Shown one piece after another: positions 11,867 to 21,959 of a stretch of DNA of 64,000 bases. Source of the DNA: Pollenia angustigena (taxonomy: Eukaryota > Arthropoda > Insecta > Diptera > Polleniidae); assembly GCA_930367215.1 (NCBI GenBank), contig OV884056.1:197945310-198009309 (forward strand), in the 5' to 3' direction. Made by a program: the position numbers and the translations under genes. The notes below the pieces were generated by a model. It did no database searches and was not told the origin of the DNA. It saw only the letters and a list, made by a program, of their open reading frames with translations. How positions within the stretch are numbered: the stretch's first letter is position 1; each line of letters opens with the position of its first letter.

Positions 11867-12401
11867 CAGTAGTTTTGAATTAACTGCCTTTTGTTTACGT
11901 GCACTTTTGACTTAACTGCACAAATTTGATAATTTTTGGAATTATTCTTTATAATTCCTCATACGACTCTTGGCATGGTTTTTGAAAGACTCGTTAGATA
12001 ATCTCAACATACATCATAAACGATTAATATAAGCGTTTTTCGCTGCGTTATGGAAGAATCTCTCACACGAATCAGCCCGTGTAACAGTTTCTCCCGTGCG
12101 AGGAATTGTCCACAATTAAAAAACACTTTTTGTGAGATTCCCAGTAGACACCTAGACGATTGAAAATACTAGCTGGGTTGGAATTAAACTTTAATAAAAT
12201 ATAAATTTATGTATTAATAAAATAATTTTTTTATTCTACTTTTAAATAAAACACTTTACTTTAGCTGCACTTTTGTGCAGTTAACCACAATTTTGTACCT
12301 GCACATTAAGGCAGGTAAATGCATTTAAGATAACTGCATTTTTGATTTACCTGCACAAAAAATCGTGCAAAGGAGATTGTGCAGCTAAGTCAAAACTACT
12401 G
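11867..12401. mobile_element. CAGTAGTTTTGA-ended MITE, TA target duplication
   Basis: The ends CAGTAGTTTTGAATTAACTG and CAGTAGTTTTGACTTAGCTG (inverse) are flanked by TA on both sides (11865-11866, 12402-12403). The empty site is preserved in the copy at 51785-51815. The interior 11940-12180 is a diverged relative of a module in the hAT-type MITEs at 38160-38395 and 40985-41130. Confidence 0.85.
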
Positions 12402-12512
12402 TAATTGGATTGCTGTTACTTTTTGCATCATTGATGCCATTTCTAGCAACATTGATGTCACAATTCTGATGTTAGGGCATCATCAATATGAAGACGCATT
12501 TTTCTATCAGTG

Positions 12513-12945
12513 TAAGGGCTTCTTTTTCAATCAAATAAAAATTAAAAAAAGGCCAGCTAGTTTTTTCGGAGTTTGTTAAAAAGCAAACGTTTTAATGTGC
12601 TGTTTTCACAAACACAAGTGATTGAACGTGTAGTAAAATTTATGTGAAAAGCACAATTTTTTAAAATAAGTTTTTTTTTTAAAAGAAATTTACTTAGCTT
12701 AGGTCATAATATACCAAACTTTTGATTGAAAATAAAGCATTTTGTTTTTGTTTTTTCTTTATCAACTTACAGTAACAATTAATGTGGTTAGAATTCCAAC
12801 TAATTGTAGTGCGAAATGTAAGAAAAGATACAAACACTGTTTATTGTTGGTATTTTGTTTAAGTTTTGATATCGTTGCAAGTAAGACTTTTTGAGCGTTG
12901 GCAATTCTCATTCAGTTGCTATCGCAATATTTAAAATTTAATTAC
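12513..12945. other. Flank with a fragment of a dispersed repeat
   Basis: No gene. 12800-12895 (AATGTAAGAAAAGATACAAA, then CACTGTTTATTG) matches 23877-23960 and, reversed, 17100-17190, so it is a fragment of a dispersed repeat. Confidence 0.5.
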
Positions 12946-13690
12946 CAAGGCCCGGATTTTTATGCAAATGCATATTTTTCTCCTCCTCAGTTGGAGATTA
13001 CCATATTCAAAATATCTTTGCGAATCAAGAAATTTGCAGTAAAATGGCATCGATTTGTTAGTGCATATTTTTGCATATTTTGCTTTGAATGCATATTTTA
13101 CTTTGAATGCATATTTTTGCATATATTGCTGAAATTGCATATTTTTGTTGCATATTTTGAAAAAACTTGTTTTATTGGCTTATTTTGCCATCAACCCTTC
13201 CGCAGAAGAGCTACAAGATAACTTCGATGATATTTATTTAATGATTTCTTATGGGAAAAATATTTTGTAAAGCACCTTCGCGTGTTGACGGATATAAAAA
13301 GAATTATCCGGATTAATGTCTTCCTCTACAGCCAATTACGTATTATGCTGAAAACTTTTGTCAATTCAAAGAAGTGGTAAAAGGATTCAGCAATGGTGAA
13401 TTAAAGTTAATTGATATTGCCATAAATAAGATGTATTTTGTGGACGGTAACTTAAGTTTACAAATTCGTAGCAAGCTTGATAAAGTTTAAACAAAAATTT
13501 AGGATTTAAATTTATTGTTTTAAGTTTTAAGCATATTTAATTTAAATTGTTTTCGCGTAGTAGTGTAAGTGAATATACCACAGAGGAGTTTTCAGCATTA
13601 AATCATGCACCTATCACTTCCGTTTTATTTTGTTTTGAAAAACAGGCAGTAAACTTTTATTTTGAAAAAATGTATGGTCAAATATATCTC

Positions 13691-13881
13691 TAAAGGCATT
13701 TAAAAAAACAAAATCAATAAACATTTGATTCGTATGTAATTGCGATCAGTTTCGCACTTTGCTTAAGCAATTGACAGTTTCATAAAATTTAACAAAAAGT
13801 TTTCTTAAGTTCAATATGGTTTGCCACTTATGATTAACAAGTTGCACTGTTGCTCAAGCCAACTTATGCATAGTTGGGCCT
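13691..13881 (-). mobile_element. Truncated copy of the AACCATAAT MITE
   Basis: This stretch matches the inverse of 25658-25924 along GCGATCAGTTTCGCA, GACAGTTTCATAAAA and ATGGTTTGCC and stops short of one terminal repeat. The other end reads ATGCATAGTTGGGCCT. Confidence 0.7.
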
Positions 13882-14042
13882 TTACAAGTGACTTAATTTA
13901 CATGATTGTCTTACTGTTTCTTTATGTGCATATTTTTGTTTAACTTTATTTTAACTTCAACTTTTGTGGTTATTGTGAATTTTTTACGTTTATGAGACTG
14001 AATTTCTTCATGCTATTTTTGTTGTGTTCTTGTTATTTTATG

Positions 14043-15420
14043 TTTTTTATACCCTCTACCACGATTAGTTGTGAAGAGGGATATTAAGTTTGTCATTCCT
14101 TTGGAAACTTTTTTATTATTCATCTCAGACCCTATAAAGTATATATATTCTGGATCCTTGAGTAATTTTAAGTCGATTTAGCCATGTCCGTCTGTCTGTC
14201 CGTCTGTTCGTCTGTTGAAAACACGCTCACTTTCGAAAAACTCAAAAGAAATAAACAAAATTGGTGCCAAATTACTTGTAGTTATCCTAAGCAGTTTGGG
14301 ATTGAAATCCAGCAAAATTGGTTCAATAGGATCTGAGCTATGAATCAAAATGTGGAACTACCACCTAAAAAAAAAACTAACATAAATGGTGGAAAAATGC
14401 ACAGAATGATATAAGATTGCGCAACAGTTCGTTTTATTTAACTGGAAATCACGCTGTAAAATTTTTTGAAGATCCGTCCATGATTTATCCTAGGCCCCAT
14501 ATAAGCCCTACTCCCGGAAAACAGTATAGTAAGCCTAAAACCCTAACTAACAATGCTATCATAACAAATTTTGGCACGCCACAGTTAAATAGGACTAGAA
14601 ATGAAACTATTAAGTTTCGTGAAGATCGGTCCATAATTTACCATAGGCTCCATATAAACGTTACTCCCGGAAAACAGCTTAGTAACCCTAAATACGTAAA
14701 AAATAATGCTATCATAACAAAATTTGGAACATATAAGTTTTACAGGACTAGAAATAAGACTATGAAATTTCGTGAAGATCAGTTCATAATTTACCCTAGG
14801 CCCCATATAAACCTTACCCCCGGAAAATAGCTTAGTACGCCTAAAAACGTAAAAAATAACGCTATCATAACAAAATTTGATACATCACAGTTTTATAGAA
14901 CTAGAAATGACACTGTGAAATTTGGTGAAGATTGGTGCATAACTTACCATAGGCCTCATATAAAGCCCATTTTGGTAAAATAATTAAATACGCGGTAAAC
15001 TTTCTTCCAGTTTAGCTTCATATGGCCAGAAAAAATGTTATGCCCTTTTGTGATATACGGTCCATAATTTTCCTTAGATTCCATTTTAGCAGCCTTCTGA
15101 AATTTACTGCAAACGCTTAAACTAATTGCACCGCTGTATTGAAATTTATGTTTTTTAATACCAGAAATCGTTCTGCAGAATTTGGGATGATTGGTTCATA
15201 GCTTACCATGGCTTTTATATAATTTGTTCTCTTGAAAATCATTTAAGTTCATCTTAAACTGATATTCTACTCAAACTTTTTAAAATTGATTCTGATTGTC
15301 GATCAATAATTTTATATAATAATAAATAGACATCATACAGATATTACTCCTAAAACATTCGAAGTGTCCGTGGAGGGTATCAAAGATTCGGCACAGCCGA
15401 ATATAGCACTCTAACTTGTT
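14043..15420 (+). mobile_element. DINE/mini-me-like (Helitron-type) repeat, copy 1
   Basis: It starts TTTTTTATACCCTCTACCA, continues with TTTGTCATTCC and a GTCTGTCC-type microsatellite core (14190-14215), and ends GATTCGGCACAGCCGAATAT then AGCACTCTAACTTG, where TTCGGC-ACA-GCCGAA is a 3' hairpin. Between them lie about four tandem units of 153 bp (landmark CTCCCGG at 14511, 14664 and about 14816). A GTCY core and a 3' hairpin without target duplication fit the DINE-1/mini-me group of non-autonomous dipteran Helitrons. The 137-residue ORF at 14417 is a product of the 153-bp units and not a gene. Confidence 0.75.
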
Positions 15421-15564
15421 TTTTATCACTTCTAAAAAAAATTCAAGACACTTTTAACTGCATATGTTTGAAATTTTTAGCGCATATATTTCTATTTTAA
15501 GTGCATTTTTTATGCGCATAAATCGCGATTTTAACTGCATAAAAATCCGGGCCCTGTTAATTAA

Positions 15565-16316
15565 ATTAAAATTTTTATTATCAAATTCTTTTTACAAATT
15601 GAAGAAAATTACGTGTATTTAATTTAATTATGTATATTGTATACTAAAAAGTAAAAATAAATTTAAAAAATTATATTCAGCTTATTTTACCAGCAGTGGT
15701 CTCCTTGAGAAGCGATGTGCCGCGGCTGCCATATAATCGAAATTTATAATTTTTTGCTTACTGTATTTTTAATCAATAGCTTACATTTCGAGGGAGAGTT
15801 ACAACATCACAAAATTTTCTTCTATAAACCAAAGACCACTTACAAATTTTTCTAGTCACTTTAATTTTTTGAAGAAGTTTTTTTTTGGTGCGCATGTATA
15901 ATAAATAGAGTTTGTGCCCGAAAATTCCCGGGATTTTAAAATATTTTCAATTCCTGCTTTCCCGAGAACTGCGGGATTCCCGTAGGTAAATTATGGACCG
16001 ACCTTCACGAAATTTGGTGATATATAAAACGAATTTGTTGATTTTTAATGAAAGTCGGTGCATTTCGCCAAAAATTTATGTTAGTTTTTTCAAGTTTTTA
16101 GTGTGGTAGTTTCACATTTGGATGTATAACTTTTTTTTTCTTCTAAAGCAATTCTGTTGAAATTCAATCCCTAAGAACCAAGATGAACTAGAAACAATTT
16201 GACTCCCAAATGGCTAAATGACTAAATGAATTGCAAAAGTAACCACTTTATGGGATCTTCTATAATTTAAAAAAAAGGATTCACATCGAATGACAAACTT
16301 ATACTCTACTGCTGAT
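15565..16316 (-). mobile_element. Diverged Helitron-like fragment beside a CCCGGG-rich palindromic stretch
   Basis: 15985-16316 is an old reverse copy of the repeat at 14043: ATTATGGACCGACCTTCACG, then a GTGGTAGTTTCACATTT block, then AATGACAAACTTATACTCT at its outer edge. 15915-15985 carries ATTCCCGGGATTT and GCGGGATTCCCG; similar words in inverse order at 17227-17280 suggest the two edges of one older element around 15915-17280. Confidence 0.5.
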
Positions 16317-16319
16317 TAA

Positions 16320-16731
16320 AGGTAGAAGCACATAGCACGCGTTAGTGCGCGCGCGCTCTGAAGACTTCTGTCAAAAAAGTTAAACTAGTGTTTTTTTTTT
16401 AAAGAACAAGTTACATGAAAAATATTTTGACGCGTTTGCGCCAGAAAGTTGGTTAACTTTGAAGTTTTTAACGCGTTGTGTATATTTGACAGGTAATCAG
16501 CTGACAATAAAAAAGAATAATTTGACAAATTTGTGAATCATGAAAGAACTTATTGAATGAAATTAAAAAATTTGATATATTTTCGAATCCGTTTTCAATG
16601 TACAAATAAGTAAACAAATAAAAAAACAGCTGACAGAAATGGTTTTTTAACGCGCGTTGTGTAACTTGCAATTTTTCATGCGCTAAAAAGCGCACGACAC
16701 ACGTCGACGAACTAACGCGCGTTATATACTG
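16320..16731. mobile_element. MITE with CG-rich imperfect ends
   Basis: The left edge carries GCACGCGTTAGTGCG and the right edge, inverted, GCGCGTTAGTTCG. TAA occurs on both outer sides (16317-16319, 16732-16734). The ends are imperfect, so the exact borders are less certain than for the other MITEs. The interior GCGCGTTGTGTAACTTGC is typical of compact non-coding elements. Confidence 0.55.
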
Positions 16732-16756
16732 TAAGAATATGATATTAAATATCACA

Positions 16757-16945
16757 AATTTATGGGTCGATTAGGGATGGCAACTGAATTGAAGTTTAGT
16801 TGCCAGCAGTGAAATTAAGCAACGCTTTACTTGTTAAAATATGAAAAAAATTTTGTATATTTGACAAAAGCGTCGTTGCCTGATTTCGCTGCTGGCAACT
16901 CAACTTCAGTTGTATTGCCATACGTAATCGACAAATAAATTTCTT
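16757..16945. repeat. Inverted repeat of about 60-bp arms (MITE-like)
   Basis: The left arm reads GTCGATTAGGGATGGCAACT and, further in, AGTTGCCAGCAG. The right arm is its inverse: CTGCTGGCAACT up to GTAATCGACAAATAAATTT. No clear target duplication. Confidence 0.7.
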
Positions 16946-17019
16946 CTTCATGCTTTTTTTTTTATTCTTGATAAAAAAAACTGAAATTTATTGTTGATAG
17001 GATAAGCTATTCCTATGCA

Positions 17020-17190
17020 CATTTCACTGCTTGCTTAGGCCAGATCGTCAGGAAACTTCATCTAAAGATTTAAGATAAACTTAAGATATTAAACCAAATA
17101 ATACTGTTAAGCGTATAAGAATTATAAGCAACAGTTCCACTTGAAACAATATCAAAGTTTAAACAAAAACATGAACAATAAACAGTAATT
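17020..17190 (-). repeat. Dispersed repeat fragment (relative of 23690-24180)
   Basis: It carries GCACATTTCACTGCTTGCTT, GATCGTCAGGAAAC and AACAATAAACAGT, the inverse of words at 23890-24050 and 56525-56570. It is an old copy, with no ends visible. Confidence 0.6.
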
Positions 17191-17315
17191 TTAATTAATA
17201 ATAATAATAAATAACAAAATTTAAGGCAAGAATCCCGGGATCCCGAGAATATGATTTTTATTTCCCGCTTCCCGGGAATCCAAAAAGTGTGGGGATAAAG
17301 TAGCTATAATGTTCA

Positions 17316-17345
<30 letters not shown>
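17316..17345. repeat. (TA)n microsatellite
   Basis: About 13-14 TA units followed by TCGATATAAATATTAATA. Confidence 0.9.
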
Positions 17346-17347
<2 letters not shown>

Positions 17348-17534
17348 ATAAATATTAATAAATGGTAGAAAAGTGTGAACAATTTTAATATAACTTTTAA
17401 TCTTAATTTTTTATAAAACAAATTCTAACCTAAAAAAAAAAAAACGGTTAGCATCACTGGATTCAGTTTACAGTTTGATATATTTTTGAACAACCAAGTC
17501 AACCTCATTAAGAAATAATTGATTTTGGTCAGTG

Positions 17535-17775
17535 TTGAGTTGTGCAATCGATCCATAATTTACCGTAGGTCCCATATAAAACCCATTTTCGGAATACACT
17601 TTAAAACGCCTTAAACCGTTACTAATAAATTTAAAAAAATTTTGCGCACAACAATTTTATATGACTGGAAATTACGATGTCGGATTTTATGAAAGTTGGT
17701 TCAAAATTTATTACAGGTTCCACAATTCTTGCTGGAGGATACTGAAGATACAGCACAGCCGATTATAGCATTTTA
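17535..17775 (+). mobile_element. Helitron-like repeat fragment, 3' part
   Basis: It reads ATCGATCCATAATTTACCG, TAGGTCCCATATAAAACCC and ends GCACAGCCGATTATAGCATT, the same 3' order as copy 1, but the hairpin has decayed and the GTCY core is missing. Confidence 0.7.
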
Positions 17776-18838
17776 ACTTTTTATATGCTTTCGAAGTCTA
17801 CAAAATGTATATTAACTCATGCATATTTATGGCATTATTAAGTTGCAGAAAGATATTTTAATTAAATTTTTTTTATCTCTATTTGTTCAATTATTTAAAA
17901 ATTCAATTATGTTTGTATTTCATGTTTTATGAACTCATTTATCTCAATATATTAAATTAAATTTATAAATAAAACGTTTGCTTTTGTGAACTTACTTTCT
18001 TGTTGCGCACATGTTTGCACTCATACAATATTTATTTTGGATTTACGCTTGCCAATTTCGGTTTTTTCTCTACAACTTTTCGTATTTTGTATTTTTAAAA
18101 AGACATACATCTTATGTCAATTTACATTGCAAACATTTACTTAATTTCTTGTAGTTTTTAGCTAAGGTTTTTTTTAGACGCTGGCTTATAATTTCCTTAA
18201 GACTGGCGCTTGTAGGCCATGTTTATGTTGTTGATGCTGCTGCTGCTGCATGTTTAGACTTGACCAACATTAATCAACGAATCACGGAAATCGGTTTTCA
18301 TTTCTTTCTGGCCGTTGGTTTTTTTTTCGTTTCTTCTTTTTCTACTCCTGCTAATCTCTTGTTCAACTATTGCAAAATTTATATCTACACACACACAATG
18401 TTTTGACGTAAAAAGTCAAAAGTTTTTTTTTTTAAATTTCATTTTCTTTGCCACTTCTATCGTTAATATGAATTTGCAAAAAACAAGGTGGTGGATTGGC
18501 TGAGATGGAAAAAATAAATTTGAGCAGAAACGAAGAAAAATGAACGCGTGTACACATAAACGAAATAAAAAATACCAAGTAAAATTGGTAGAGCAAGTTA
18601 AGTTCGACGGATGAAGGCCCTATGACTGATACTTTAAAAATGTCACCATCGATATTATAAGGTCCGGTAAGAAAACCACACAAATCTTTGATGGTAAAAA
18701 CAAATCAAGCCAATTTCGAATATCCTGTTATTAAAGAGCTGCAAGCGTTGTTTTTATGTCGAAACTTTTCATTTTGATACAGCTTAGATGAAATAAACCT
18801 TTAGAATGCGAAGTCAACACCACCCGGCTGGTTTTATT
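17776..18838. other. Non-repetitive-looking stretch without a gene
   Basis: No ORF with recognisable motifs. A short (CTG)n run lies at 18235-18250. The start-to-stop ORFs here are T-rich readings. Confidence 0.4.
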
Positions 18839-19637
18839 CGGTTTGTTTTGTTCAGTGTTCTTAAGAGTTAAGAGTTCTGTTCGGTAGATATGTGGAAAAC
18901 ACAAACGCTAATAGTGTTTGTTAAGTAAATCATTAAAAAAGATCTTCGATCACAAAAATAGTGCTGTACTATCCAATTCAACAAAAAGATAAGAACACTT
19001 TATTTCGTTCTGTTTTTTTTTTTTAAATCACAAACTTTAATGTTCTGTCATTTCAGTGCTTAGCATCCTTTTGCCTGGTAAAAAATACCGCAAATGTTTT
19101 ACAAAAAGAAATAGATATACCAAAAAAAAAAACGGACTGCTGTGGTCGTGCAAATTGCCAAGAAATTTTTGTTTATTCCTTTATCAATGTTAAAAAATCT
19201 CATAGAGAACATTAAAATATGTATGTAGTATGTCTACAGAATCACTACAAGTTTTTTGTCTTATATCGAAGAACAGAACACTATATATATAATGTAAGTT
19301 ACTTTCTTGAAAATAGTTATGAACGGTATTAAGAGTTGCGTATCAATTAGGGTGTTCAGTCGATCAATTCTTGTTCTTGATTTATCGAACAATTTTAGAC
19401 GATTAATTGTTGGAATAATTTTAAATTGCTAGTTTCGATTAAAGGATTAATCGAAGAATTTATACCGATTAATCGCATTATAATTATCTATAGTATTTCT
19501 GTTTAATTTATAAATGTTTTAAAGTTTTAAGTCGAATAAACAAACCAAATGTATGTGTCCGTTGAAATTAAAAAAAAATCATGTTTAGTGAGTAATTTAG
19601 CTTATATTTTTGTTACATTTTTTCAACACAATTTTAA

Positions 19638-20815
19638 GTAGTGGACGGAATGGAGTTTGAGTACTCCAATGAGGTCAAATATCTGGGAATCGTTCTGGAC
19701 AGACGGCTTAATTGGAACTTGCACTTGGATCAAACCCTCGGGAAGGCGGTGAGGGCCTTCTGGGCATGCAAGAGCTTCTTTGGGAGAACGGGCCTATCTG
19801 TCTGTACAAGGGTAGACATAATGAACACGGAACTGGTCTTCAACAGAAGGTTCAGGGCAATCATTCCGGACGAGAGGTCCTGGAGTGTTGGGAATCCATG
19901 TCGGAGAAACCATGAATTGCACTGGTATACTGACAGGTCAAAATCGGAGCACGGAATGGGTGCAGGGGTTTTTGGACCTAATACACGACTCTCGATGGCA
20001 ATGGGCGAATCACCGAGTGTTTTTCAGGCCGAGATTTGCGCCATTGATGTGTGTTGCAGCAACATTCTTGATAGGGAAATGGTTGGCGGCAGTATTGTGT
20101 TTTTCACTGATAGCCAAGCGGCCATTTAAGCACTCTCTTCTTGGAGAATGTCCTCGAAGCTGGTGGCGGAGTGCCGTGGAAGGCTACAGGAGCTAGGGAC
20201 AAGGAACAGAGTGACGCTCTGCTGGGTGCCGTGGCACTCATGGGTCCCGGGTAATAAAATGGGCAATGAGCTGGCCAGGGCTGGTTCTAACGCCCGAATG
20301 ATGGCTCCCGAGCCCTTCTGTGGATTAAGTTGGGCAAGAGTCCAGTCCCTCATGGAGGACTGGGCTCTGGGGGAGCATAGGGGATACTGGGTATCGCTTC
20401 CGGGAATGCGTCAGGCAAGGGAATTCATCTCTCCCGGGAAAGTAATGGCGAAGAATGGCAGACGGGATCTGCGACTACTGGTGGCCTAACTGTCTGGTCA
20501 CCACACGATCAAATACCACCTTTATCGGATAGGCCTGGCTGAGGATCAGGAATGCAGACTGTGTCTAGACGGGGACGAGATGACGGAGCATGTACTGTGT
20601 GACTGCCCACACTGGCATGGGCCAGAAGGAGGCACTTGGGGCATGGTATATTGTGTGCGTCCCGAATCGGTGATATATCGGCAAAGACCCTGGCTGGGTT
20701 CCTTTGGGAAGCAGAGGGTCTTTTGGTCAACTAAGGGGAGTGGGTACAATAAACCTAACCTGGTCGCGGTACCTGTCACTGTGAGGGAAACCTCCCCGCT
20801 TTATCGTTGGGAAAA
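19638..20815 (+). pseudogene. 3' half of a LINE ORF2: RT thumb, RNase H and CCHC knuckle (I/LOA/R1-like)
   Basis: A single frame from about 19641 to 20755 holds only two stops (20127, 20487). It begins in the RT thumb (EVKYLGIVLDRRLNWNLHLD), then jumps after about 60 residues to an RNase H domain: LHWYTDRSKS, FQAEICAI and IVFFTDSQAAI (the catalytic aspartate region), then VPWHSWVPGNKMGNELA, the C-terminal H/N motif. A zinc-knuckle follows: CRLCLDGDEMTEHVLCDCPHW. RNase H inside a non-LTR ORF points to the I/LOA/R1 side of the LINE tree. About 100 residues between thumb and RNase H are deleted. AACACAATTT occurs before (19625-19634) and after (20816-20825), a target duplication. The GC content is clearly higher than around it, and few stops have accumulated, so this is a young insertion, 5'-truncated by incomplete reverse transcription. 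Confidence 0.92.
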
Positions 20816-21209
20816 AACACAATTTAATAATTCATTTCACAACATAAAAAACGACAAAGGTATGTTAACTAAAAGATTTATATTAATTTATCGGGTATGT
20901 TCTAGAAATTGAAATGAAGTGGAATTGTAATCAAACGAACATTTAAAATCAATTATTTACAAAATGACCGTACTTTTTCGTGGTTTTAAGTCTTGTTCTT
21001 GCAAAAATAATAGATACTTAAAGTATGAAGTAGATAAAGTGCAATATTTTTATGAACTTTCATTACAAGGTCGTTTTTAAAATTTGCTCGATTTTAAATC
21101 CACTTCATTTCGAATTCTAGAACATGCTCGTATTTTTAACAAAATAGTTCATGCGTTTCTCTCTTTAGAATGAGTTTGGTATTAAAATATAGTACGAAGA
21201 ATAAATCTA

Positions 21210-21500
21210 ATAATGCTTTATGTAACAGGTGTCAAAAAATGTATTAACGAAAATGTTCTTCAACAACTTCACTTATTTACCACTTAACCAGTGACTATAA
21301 CATAGTACTTGAAGAAGATGCTCCACCAACAAAATCAAAGGAGCCTACAAGTGGTCCAATGAATAAATGTTTTAAACAAGATACTTCGATCGATTCTCTA
21401 GAGGAAATTATTTGCAGAAGCATAGCACAGGATAAAATGTCCGTGAAAAGTTTAAAAAAATCCAAAGTTATATTGACTCTTTGAAAATCTAAGTGACCAA
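21210..21500 (+). pseudogene. hAT transposase N-terminus: BED-type zinc finger remnant
   Basis: Reading near 21210-21490 gives CNRCQK, then SSTTSLIYHLTSDYNI, then EEDAPPTKSK, and after about 25 residues CRSIAQDKMS. The spacing C-x2-C followed by TTSLxxHLxxxxN is that of a BED finger, the DNA-binding domain at the N-terminus of many hAT transposases, and the linker with an acidic or proline patch follows as usual. Stops and a frameshift (after the second Cys pair) break it, and no catalytic domain is left before the right end at 21743. It lies in the shell with hAT ends, which supports the reading. Confidence 0.6.
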
Positions 21501-21959
21501 AAGTGAAGCAACAAGTTGGAGCTACATTGATAATTTTTATTTAAAAAAGAAAGTTTATTACCTCAAGTACTAATTTTTCTAAAATTATCGAAAAAAAATC
21601 TCGTAATTTATAAAATTCATAGATTCAGAATTATTCGATTAATTTTACAATTTTATTCGTTTCATCGAATAAGTTAAAAATTTCAAATATCGATTAATCG
21701 TTTAATCGAACAAAAATAAAACCCGATTAATTGAAACGCCCTAGTATCAATATACTAAAAAAAAAGATATCGTAACTGGGTGTGTGAGCCGCGCGCTTAA
21801 TAATGTTCTGTTTACATATTTTCGAACACTGGTTTTATTGAAAATGTATTGGCAATATAATCTTCATGTTTAAAAAACGTGTTCCGCTTTTATTTAGGTA
21901 GCTCAGTAAGTAAAGCGTTTACCTATTAGAGCGTTATACGCGTATTGAAAAAAATGTTT

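Larger units (their letters stand above)
7526..12512 (-). mobile_element. CACTGATA-ended MITE (copy 1), split by nested insertions
   Basis: The ends CACTGATAGAAAAGGCGTCA (7526) and its inverse TTTTTCTATCAGTG (to 12512) are flanked by TA on both sides (7524-7525, 12513-12514), as for Tc1/mariner-type elements. The complete 720-bp copy at 51710-52429 shows that this one is in reverse orientation and has been enlarged by an hAT element (7583-10919), by a MITE (11867-12401) and by an internal tandem duplication (unit 1 is 7558-7582 plus 10928-11280; unit 2 is 11281 to about 11686). No transposase is encoded; the family must have been moved by another element. Confidence 0.85.
12946..15556. mobile_element. 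hAT-type element with GGCCCGGATTTTTATGCA ends
   Basis: The ends CAAGGCCCGGATTTTTATGC and, inverted, CAGGGCCCGGATTTTTATGC match over 21 bp with one mismatch. The flanks TTAATTAC (12938-12945) and TTAATTAA (15557-15564) are an 8-bp duplication with one change. Just inside the left end the word TTGCATATTTT recurs about six times (13060-13160), and related GCATAT words lie inside the right end: the subterminal binding-site clusters usual for hAT. Reading near 13300-13490 (KGFSNGELKLIDIAINKMYF) may be a transposase scrap. A truncated MITE (13691-13881) and a Helitron-like copy (14043-15420) fill the rest. Confidence 0.85.
19348..21743 (+). mobile_element. hAT transposon with TAGGGYGTT ends, 8-bp duplication GTATCAAT
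   Basis: The left end TAGGGTGTTCAGTCGATCAA and the inverse of AATTGAAACGCCCTA pair as short inverted repeats. GTATCAAT flanks both sides (19340-19347 and 21744-21751). Subterminal words such as CGATTAATCG recur inside both ends (19393-19480 and 21650-21735), the usual hAT arrangement. It contains a BED-finger remnant (21210-21500) and a LINE insertion (19638-20815). Confidence 0.88.
18839..21831 (-). mobile_element. CAGTGTTCG hAT-type MITE interrupted by an hAT element
   Basis: GTTTTATT at 18831-18838 recurs at 21832-21839, just outside the right end TTTTCGAACACTG. The interior (GTTCGGTAGATATGTGG, AACACAAACGCTAATAGTGT and, on the far side, GTGTGTGAGCCG) matches the full copy at 36102-36775 in reverse. 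The left end has diverged from the expected CAGTGTTCG. The element is split by the hAT at 19348-21743. Confidence 0.8.

Noticed and set aside
14417..14830. 137-residue ORF with internal repeats
   Set aside because: It is the 153-bp repeat unit of the Helitron-like family read in frame; the same ORF appears in copy 39563-40030 for the same reason.
15910..17285. One transposon bounded by CCCGGGAATT-type edges
   Set aside because: The edges are suggestive, but the inverted pairing is patchy and no target duplication is visible, so borders cannot be set.
19885..20353. Overlapping ORFs on both strands in the GC-richer segment
   Set aside because: Shadows of the LINE RNase H frame, which alone carries the family motifs.
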